Shown piece by piece: positions 1 through 5,876 of a stretch of 8,162 nucleotides of DNA; within the stretch, counting starts at the first letter, position 1; every line of letters begins with the position of its first letter. The stretch covers positions 1 through 8,162 of the forward strand of contig CAZSRS010000084.1 in NCBI GenBank assembly GCA_964609625.1, read 5' to 3'. Under the pieces are notes generated by a model. The model did not search any database and was not told the origin of the DNA. It saw only the letters and a program-made list of their open reading frames with translations. Made by a program: the position numbers and the translations under genes. The stretch is from G963674665 sp964609625. GTDB taxonomy: Bacteria > Desulfobacterota > Desulfovibrionia > Desulfovibrionales > Desulfovibrionaceae.

Positions 1-51
1 GGGAGCATGGCACAGACGTGGGCGCTGCGGAAGAAGGGCGAGATAAGACGG

Positions 52-2217
52 TTACTGAACCTCTGACCTATCCACCTCTGACTTGCCGATGTTCTCGATA
101 TCGCGCAGCAGTTTATTGGCTGTGCCGAACGGGATCAGCTCGCCATCGAGGGCGCCTCCCCATCCCAACGTCTTGACCCAGTAATCAACCTCGCGGCGGT
201 CGCCGACCTTCCTCTTGGCGATATTCTCGGCTTGCGCTCGAACGGCATTGAGTGCTGATGCAGAGAGTTCCTTGTGCGCTTCGCTCCCATCAAAGTTGCT
301 CCAGCTTCCTTTATAGATCGTTTCAGCGACCCTCGCAGCGGCTTTGATGGCTCCAGGGTCGGAAGACCATGCAAGCTCCAACGGTTTCTCACGCATGGGC
401 ACCTTGAATTTTTTGCCCTGTGATTCAAGATACGCAAGTTTCCCGCCCTCCGAGAAAAGGAACAACTCAATGGCTTTGTCGCGGTCTGGGGAGTTGACCA
501 TATTGTCCCAGACTTCGCTCAGGACTACGTAGTTATCGAGTTTTTGGAAAGCATCCTGGTGCCTGTCCATGAACAATTGTGCGGCCTTGGTTTTTACTTT
601 TGGCCAGATAGGACGTGGGAACCTAGCAGAGTAGGCGTCGGCGGAGAACACTGGCTGCACCTCTGGGTCGGCTAGTTCTTTGTTGCCCAGCAGCGTGATG
701 CCGCCGAACCCCTCGAACGGCTTGCTCGCCTTGGTGATGCCGATGCTCGGGACAGGAATCTTTCCACCCATGCTTTCAGCAAAAAGGATGTTTTCTGCAC
801 TCAGATTGTGCGCAGCCACGAGTTTGTCTGCCAGCTTGACCCGCCCCTGCTCCCCCCGCCGGGAGAACATGATGGTGTCGGCGTCAGCGTCAGGGGTGGG
901 CTGTGAACCAGAGGGCTTGCTTTTTTCGGATGGAGTGATTATCTTTTGCTCAGAAACACTCTGGCCCGAAGCGTTTGGATCGTCGTCTCCCAGCCCATCT
1001 TGACGGCGTGTCGCGGACGGGGGCGCAAGCTGGGTGTCTTGCTGAGCGGGTTCGCTCCGCTCCCAGAGAAGTTTCTTTTTGTTGATGTATTCGCTTCTCG
1101 GACGCCATGCTGTTGTCACCGTGTAGAAGTCTTCACCTCCGCCGGGGACGAGTTCAATAACAGCGACCCTGCTTCCCCCATTACGCTTCACCAAGAAAAG
1201 GCTTCTCCCTTTTCCTTTCCGTATCTCTGTAAAACCAGCGACGACATCACTGACAAACTCTGGAACCGTCATTCCAGTTTGAGCGATCTCTTCCCCGTGC
1301 GTTCGTTCAATGTGCTCAATCCCAAATCGGATGCGTCCAATATCCGATCCTTTTTGCAGACGGATTTTCCCAGGGACCCTGTTGATCTTTGCTGCAATAT
1401 CTTCAGTTATGGCACCCAGCTCAACATCGGCACCCTTTGAAGTAGACTTTTCCGGTTTTCGCGAAAACATCGCTCCCCGTGTCTCGCCAACCGCCTCTTT
1501 CTGAGTCGCTTTCGGCTTTGCGGATACCTTGCGCGACGCTTCACCTTTCACCTTCGCCGCCGGAGCTTCCGCCACCGCGCTGCCCATGTCCATCTCGACT
1601 TCGGCGTTGGTGTCCACGTCCACGCCGAGGATGCGGTCGCCCTTGATCTCGGTGACCCGGACGCGCTTCTCCGGCATGTACTTGTGGTGAACGATGGCGC
1701 CGGGCTCGATCTTGCTAGAAGATGTTTCCACTACGGGCTTTGCCGGAGCGGGCCTCACGGGATTCTTTGGCGTACTCGTCTTCGGCACTCCGCCAGTCAC
1801 CCCCGCCTGCTCCTGGACGTCCTGCACCACCGGAGTCTGCACCGGCCCGCGAGTGTCAGGAGGCACGACTTCTTGCGGCGGCCTGCTCGCCTCGATGGCC
1901 GCGATCATCTCATTGACTTTGGCCAGGTTCTCCTTGGCTTTCTCGCTCCCGGTCTTCTCGACGTTCTCTTCCAGGTTCTTCTGCTTGCGCTTCAGCTCCG
2001 TGAGTCTGGCCTCGCCGGGGAGCACGGTGGCCGTGTCCTGCACGTCCTGGCCCTGGGGAACCTGGACTATCCCTTGTGCATCCTGAGCAGGTCCTCCTGG
2101 TACGACATCTGTTGTGACGCCCTGGTCAGTGCCTGTCTGAGCGGATGGTTCTCCGGCAACTGTTGGGCCTGTGCCAGATCGTGGGACCTCATCGTGCCAA
2201 GGGGGTTGCGCTTGCAC
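52..2217 (-). CDS. Carboxy-terminal part of a phage/conjugative-element polyvalent protein with a BECR-like nuclease domain
   Basis: Seen: 721 residues from a GTG. Residues 1-65 and 110-165 are Pro/Gln/Val-rich and low in complexity. Residues 68-110 are charged and probably coiled coil. Residues 170-212 look like a small beta-rich module. The sequence AMFSRK (250) precedes a compact domain at about 265-388 with GIEHIERTHG, FVSDVVAGFTEIRKG, YTVTTAWRPR and KKLLWE. A second linker ends in IMFSRR (450), then a final domain at 455-721 starts with AHNLSAENILFAESMGG. Known: the 265-388 pattern resembles barnase-EndoU-ColicinE5/D-RelE-like (BECR) nuclease modules of polyvalent proteins, which are multi-domain proteins of phages and conjugative elements thought to enter the cell with the DNA. 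The final domain resembles a 'large polyvalent protein-associated' domain of unknown function. Inferred: this is a remnant of a longer gene. No Shine-Dalgarno sequence precedes the GTG, no earlier in-frame start exists before the stop at 2302-2304, and residues 1-50 are probably not the true frame. A later start such as GTG at 2043 is possible. Confident of the class, not of the start or activity. Confidence 0.7.
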   Translation of the reverse strand: MQAQPPWHDEVPRSGTGPTVAGEPSAQTGTDQGVTTDVVPGGPAQDAQGIVQVPQGQDVQDTATVLPGEARLTELKRKQKNLEENVEKTGSEKAKENLAKVNEMIAAIEASRPPQEVVPPDTRGPVQTPVVQDVQEQAGVTGGVPKTSTPKNPVRPAPAKPVVETSSSKIEPGAIVHHKYMPEKRVRVTEIKGDRILGVDVDTNAEVEMDMGSAVAEAPAAKVKGEASRKVSAKPKATQKEAVGETRGAMFSRKPEKSTSKGADVELGAITEDIAAKINRVPGKIRLQKGSDIGRIRFGIEHIERTHGEEIAQTGMTVPEFVSDVVAGFTEIRKGKGRSLFLVKRNGGSRVAVIELVPGGGEDFYTVTTAWRPRSEYINKKKLLWERSEPAQQDTQLAPPSATRRQDGLGDDDPNASGQSVSEQKIITPSEKSKPSGSQPTPDADADTIMFSRRGEQGRVKLADKLVAAHNLSAENILFAESMGGKIPVPSIGITKASKPFEGFGGITLLGNKELADPEVQPVFSADAYSARFPRPIWPKVKTKAAQLFMDRHQDAFQKLDNYVVLSEVWDNMVNSPDRDKAIELFLFSEGGKLAYLESQGKKFKVPMREKPLELAWSSDPGAIKAAARVAETIYKGSWSNFDGSEAHKELSASALNAVRAQAENIAKRKVGDRREVDYWVKTLGWGGALDGELIPFGTANKLLRDIENIGKSEVDRSEVQ

Positions 2218-2285
2218 CGGCGGCTTGTATTGAGATACGAGAAGACCAGTGCGGACAATACCAGGTTGCCTCTGCTCGGGATCAC
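2067..2285 (-). pseudogene. Overlapping minus-strand segment in a second frame; probable displaced upstream part of the polyvalent gene
   Basis: This 72-codon stretch (GTG at 2285, internal ATG at 2192, TAG at 2067-2069) overlaps the amino end of the polyvalent ORF in another frame. By hand count over the 50-codon overlap, G or C fills the third position in about 80% of its codons, against about 40% in the polyvalent frame. Just downstream of 2067 the polyvalent frame is itself strongly GC3-rich. The peptide reads like real protein, for example LAQAQQLPENHPLRQALTRA, a charged helical linker. The two readings I favour are a single-base frameshift near 2067-2080 in a decayed longer gene, or the tail of a separate upstream gene whose 5' part was lost. 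No ribosome binding site supports an independent gene. The function is not recognised. Confidence 0.4.
2230..2259 (+). promoter_or_regulatory. Candidate sigma-70 promoter for the helicase operon
   Basis: TTGAGA (2230-2235) lies 18 bp before GACAAT (2254-2259). This matches the -35 consensus at 5 of 6 positions and the -10 at 4 of 6. It is oriented toward the helicase start at 2352 and would leave a leader of roughly 85 bases. It sits in the short divergent gap between the minus-strand polyvalent gene and the plus-strand operon, where a promoter is expected. The match is imperfect and could arise by chance. Confidence 0.2.
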
Positions 2286-2351
2286 CGACGTGCGGCTCAA
2301 GCTACCGTTGTGCAGCCCGGAAACCTCTTGTCTTGAGAACTTGCAACAACC

Positions 2352-5216
2352 ATGACCACAGCCTACCACGCCCGCTATTTCGCTCATGAACTGACGCGAC
2401 AAGCACCAGCGAACGAGTTGGACAGGCTGTCCTCTTCCTTGTTCGACGCGAGTGTCGATCTCAACCCGCATCAAATCGAGGCCGCGTTGTTCGCTTTGCG
2501 CTCCCCTCTTTCAAAAGGGGCGATCCTTGCCGATGAAGTCGGGCTTGGCAAAACGATCGAGGCCGGTCTCGTGCTTTGCCAGCTCTGGGCGGAGCGAAAG
2601 AGAAGGCTGCTGATCATATCCCCGGCCTCCATTCGTAAGCAGTGGGCACTGGAACTTGCCGAAAAATTCAACCTGCCTTCCATCATCCTGGACGCAAAAA
2701 CATACAGGGATGAACAGAAATCGGGTAATCTCGCCCCATTCGAGCAACAACGGCTGATCATCACCTCCATGCATTACGCCAGCCGCATGCGTGACGAAAT
2801 CCGCCGCGTTTCCTGGGACCTCGTAATCATCGATGAGGCCCACAAGCTCAGGAATGCCTACAGGCCCAGCAACCGCATGGGGCAGGCTCTTCGTTGGGCG
2901 CTGGAAGGCACATTCAAACTGTTGCTCACGGCAACCCCCCTGCAGAATTCATTGCTTGAGCTTTACGGCCTCTCCAGCCTCCTTGACGAGCACCTCTTCG
3001 GAGAGCCTGCCACGTTCCGCAGCATGTACATGCACCAGGACGGCGACCTGCGAGACCTGCGCGCGCGACTTGCGCCAATATGCAAGCGCACGCTGCGCAA
3101 GGACGTCCTGGAGTACATCCGCTATACCGAGCGCAAGCCCATTGCCTTCAGCTTCCGCTCCACGGATGAAGAGCACAAGCTCTATGGTGCGATTTCAGAC
3201 TTCCTGCGCCGCGAAGAGGCCTTTTCGCTGCCCACGAGCCAACGCCAGCTCGTGTCCCTCATTTTACGCAAGCTGTTGGCTTCATCCTCCCACGCCCTGG
3301 CCGGCACCCTCGAAACAATGCGCGACAGGCTTTTGCGACTGAAAGAGGGCATTGAGGAAAGCAAGGACTTCGTTTCAGACATCGTGGATCAAGAGGAGCT
3401 GGAATACGATATCCTTGACGAGATGGATGATTATGGGGCTGAAGCTGCCGAGGAACAAGACGAAGCCGGCATAGACCTGGAAGCCCTGAATGCCGAAATA
3501 CGAGAGCTTGAACACTTCATCGCCTGGGCCAGGTCCATCGGCATCGACACCAAAACCCGCACCCTGCTCACGGCCCTGGAGACTGGCTTCAACGCCATGC
3601 AGGAGATGGGGGCGCTTCAGAAAGCGCTGATCTTCACCGAGTCCCGCAAGACACAGGAATACCTGCGCAACTTTCTCGAAGCCAACGGCTACGCCAGCAC
3701 GATCGTGGTCTTCAACGGCACCAACTCCGGCCCGGAGGCAAAACGCATCTACGATGCCTGGCTGGAGCGCAACCGCGACACCGGCCGCGCTTCAGGCTCC
3801 CGTGCCATTGACGCCCGCACCGCGCTCATCGAACATTTCCGCGACAGCGCGCGGATCATGATCGCCACGGAGGCCGCGGCCGAAGGCGTGAACCTCCAGT
3901 TCTGCTCCCTGGTCATCAACTATGACCTGCCGTGGAATCCACAACGCATCGAGCAGCGCATCGGCCGCTGCCACCGCTACGGGCAGATGCACGACGTGGT
4001 GGTCGTCAACTTTCTCAACGAGCGCAACGAGGCCGACCGGCGTGTGTTCGAACTGCTCACCGAGAAGTTCCAGCTCTTCAGCGGCGTGTTCGGCGCATCT
4101 GACGAGGTGCTCGGCTCCATCGAGTCGGGCATGGATTTCGAGAAGCGCATCCTGGCCATTTACCAGACCTGCCGCAGCTCCGAGGAAATAGACCGGGCCT
4201 TTGCCGCCCTGCAAAAAGAACTCGAAGACAACATCCAACACCGGATTGCCTGGGCAAAGCAGCAGCTCCTGGAGACATTTGACGAAGACGTCCACACCCG
4301 CCTGAAGGTGCAGCTCGACAACGCGCGCGAACAGCTCGACCGCGTTGGCCAACGCTTCTGGACGCTTACCAAGTTCATCTTGAACGGCTCCGCGCGCTTC
4401 AATGAAGAGGACTACACTTTCGACCTGCTCACCCCCGTGTGTGGCCACTGTCGAGAGGGGCGTTATCACCTCGTTTCCAAGAACCGGGAAAACATTCCGG
4501 GCAATTACCTCTACCGTCTTTCTCACCCTCTGGGCGAGCATGTCTTGCAGACCGGCAAAAATTGTGAAGCCCCGGAAGCCGACGTCGTCTTTCACTACGG
4601 CACACACCCGACGCGCATTTCCCTGATCGAGGCCTTGCAGGGCAAACGTGGCTGGCTGCTCCTACAAAAGCTGCGCGTCGAGTCGTTTCAGGTGGAGGAA
4701 TATCTGCTCTTCTCGGGCTGCATGGAGGACGGTACGCCCCTGGATCAGGAGACCTGCGAAAAGCTGTTCCAGCTGCAAGGCAGTGTCGAAAAGCTGAACC
4801 CGCTCCCCGGTGACGTGCGGCAACGTCTCCAGGCCGATGCCGAGCGCCACGCCGTCGCCACCATCAGCAAGTCCCTGGAGATGAACAACCGCTTCTTCCA
4901 GGAGGAGCGCGAGAAGCTGGACAAATGGGCCGAGGACATGGTTCAGTCCGCCGAACGGGAGTTGCAGGACACCAAGAACCAGATCAAACTCCTGAACCGC
5001 CAGGCGCGTCAGACAACCACGACTGAAGAACAGCATCATGTGCAGAAGCAGGTGCAAGAGCTGCAACGCAAACAGCGCCGCCAGCGGCAGAAAATCTTTG
5101 ACGTGGAAGACGAGATCATCGAAAAGCATGATGCCTTGATCGAGGGGCTGGAGAAGAGGATGGCCCAAAAAACATGGGCATATACGTTGTTCCAAATCGC
5201 CTGGGCAACAGAGTAG
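2352..5216 (+). CDS. SNF2-family DNA helicase/translocase of a defence-type modification operon
   Basis: A complete 954-residue superfamily 2 ATPase that should hydrolyse ATP to move along or remodel double-stranded DNA in the cytoplasm. Motifs seen in order: LNPHQIEAAL (37, Q-like); DEVGLGKTIEAG (61-72, Walker A); LIISPASIRKQW (87-98, Ia); IIDEAH (159-164, Walker B); LLTATPLQN (191-199, III); ALIFTES (425-431, IV); ATEAAAEGVNLQ (505-516, V); RIEQRIGRCHRYGQ (532-545, VI with arginine fingers). An acidic insert (about 345-385) separates the two RecA lobes. The carboxy-terminal third has a CGHC (697-700) followed by scattered His/Cys, then a long charged coiled coil (about 850-935). All catalytic residues look intact. 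ATG 2352 is the first start after an in-frame stop at 2334-2336, and the opening AYHARYFAHEL fits my memory of such proteins; no clear ribosome binding site is visible. Known: related SNF2 proteins occur in DISARM-like and type III-like methylase clusters. The exact system is inferred from the downstream methyltransferase. Confidence 0.93.
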   Translation: MTTAYHARYFAHELTRQAPANELDRLSSSLFDASVDLNPHQIEAALFALRSPLSKGAILADEVGLGKTIEAGLVLCQLWAERKRRLLIISPASIRKQWALELAEKFNLPSIILDAKTYRDEQKSGNLAPFEQQRLIITSMHYASRMRDEIRRVSWDLVIIDEAHKLRNAYRPSNRMGQALRWALEGTFKLLLTATPLQNSLLELYGLSSLLDEHLFGEPATFRSMYMHQDGDLRDLRARLAPICKRTLRKDVLEYIRYTERKPIAFSFRSTDEEHKLYGAISDFLRREEAFSLPTSQRQLVSLILRKLLASSSHALAGTLETMRDRLLRLKEGIEESKDFVSDIVDQEELEYDILDEMDDYGAEAAEEQDEAGIDLEALNAEIRELEHFIAWARSIGIDTKTRTLLTALETGFNAMQEMGALQKALIFTESRKTQEYLRNFLEANGYASTIVVFNGTNSGPEAKRIYDAWLERNRDTGRASGSRAIDARTALIEHFRDSARIMIATEAAAEGVNLQFCSLVINYDLPWNPQRIEQRIGRCHRYGQMHDVVVVNFLNERNEADRRVFELLTEKFQLFSGVFGASDEVLGSIESGMDFEKRILAIYQTCRSSEEIDRAFAALQKELEDNIQHRIAWAKQQLLETFDEDVHTRLKVQLDNAREQLDRVGQRFWTLTKFILNGSARFNEEDYTFDLLTPVCGHCREGRYHLVSKNRENIPGNYLYRLSHPLGEHVLQTGKNCEAPEADVVFHYGTHPTRISLIEALQGKRGWLLLQKLRVESFQVEEYLLFSGCMEDGTPLDQETCEKLFQLQGSVEKLNPLPGDVRQRLQADAERHAVATISKSLEMNNRFFQEEREKLDKWAEDMVQSAERELQDTKNQIKLLNRQARQTTTTEEQHHVQKQVQELQRKQRRQRQKIFDVEDEIIEKHDALIEGLEKRMAQKTWAYTLFQIAWATE

Positions 5217-5271
5217 CTCAGCAATTCCCAGGAATGCACTTCGTTTCTGGCAAAAAATATCGGTTAAAACT

Positions 5272-5796
5272 ATGTATATTGTAGATAACTTTCCAAACGA
5301 CGTGAACAAAGCATTGAAGCACGTACAGCACGATACCTATCCTGAAAATGTCGGTCTTCTCGTGTGGACGTGTGTTCAATGTTACGTTCGATCGGCAGAA
5401 TTGATCGGCGTTACCACAAGAATTTATAAGCAAATACTGTCAAAAGATTGTATCCCGTCTTTCGACCATCGAACCGTTCAATTTGCCCATGACGCAATCG
5501 CGGCGTTTTACAGATATTCAAACAGCAGCCTTTACAAACCGATGTTAAACAACCATGAGCCATACCGCGTATATCTTACGTCACGTTGGTTGAATTTCTA
5601 CCACAAAGAGGTTGAACGCATAGCCTGGGACCACCCCCTGAACACCGCGATTCTCAACTCAGTACTCCATGCAAACACAGACATGGGATATGAGAATGAG
5701 CATCTGGCAGTTTACCTACTGGAAAAATCATACGGACCTGATTTTGAAGAGGCGTGCAGGATACATCGGGAAACCACCAGAAGAAAGTACAATTAA
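5272..5796 (+). CDS. Unrecognised 174-residue protein between helicase and methyltransferase
   Basis: I do not recognise this protein. It is soluble-looking, with no signal peptide or membrane segment, and rich in His, Tyr and Asn (for example FYRYSNSSLY near residue 105 and RWLNFYHKEVERIAW near 130). It ends in a basic tail, RETTRRKYN, and is probably mainly helical. ATG 5272 is the only usable start: the frame is open upstream to the helicase end but contains no ATG, GTG or TTG, and no Shine-Dalgarno sequence precedes it, so translation may be weak or coupled to the helicase, which ends 55 bp earlier. Codon use is clearly more AT-rich than the helicase or the first half of the methyltransferase (roughly 45% GC3 in the first fifty codons), which suggests separate acquisition. 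Its place inside the operon suggests an accessory subunit, a regulator, or an unrelated gene that landed there; similar operons often carry a small extra gene at this spot. No function is assigned. Confidence 0.65.
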   Translation: MYIVDNFPNDVNKALKHVQHDTYPENVGLLVWTCVQCYVRSAELIGVTTRIYKQILSKDCIPSFDHRTVQFAHDAIAAFYRYSNSSLYKPMLNNHEPYRVYLTSRWLNFYHKEVERIAWDHPLNTAILNSVLHANTDMGYENEHLAVYLLEKSYGPDFEEACRIHRETTRRKYN

Positions 5797-5876
5797 TTCC
5801 TGACCTATTCAGTCAGTCGAAGTGACAATAATTTTCGCGACATTTATCCCCGAAACAAGCTCTCTCTGGTGACAAC
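5797..5876 (+). promoter_or_regulatory. 80-bp intergenic spacer with weak promoter-like and ribosome-binding signals
   Basis: The spacer before the methyltransferase is AT-rich in its middle. GTGACA (5822-5827) matches the -35 consensus at 5 of 6 positions, and TATCCC follows at 5845-5850 with a 17-bp gap, a poor -10. GGTGAC (5868-5873), a few bases before ATG 5877, is the best ribosome binding candidate. An in-frame stop at 5829-5831 makes ATG 5877 the first possible methyltransferase start. No convincing terminator hairpin is present, so read-through from the helicase is plausible. Confidence 0.2.

Noticed and set aside
6..63. Short plus-strand frame starting ATG at 6 and ending at 63
   Set aside because: Eighteen codons, running into the 3' end of the minus-strand gene, with no composition or motif support; the left edge is too close to judge.
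3792..4607. 271-codon open frame on the minus strand
   Set aside because: It is antisense to the helicase motif V-VI region and downstream; it is a by-product of high GC3 with no recognisable domain.
5221..5237. Possible terminator hairpin after the helicase (GCAATTCC-CA-GGAATGC)
   Set aside because: The stem is short with a bulge, the loop is about two bases, and no T-run follows; it does not look like an intrinsic terminator.
4662..5309. 215-codon minus-strand frame crossing the helicase end
   Set aside because: Leu/Phe-rich antisense translation of the helicase coiled-coil codons (CAG/GAG/AAG read backward), which mimics a membrane protein; no supporting start signal.
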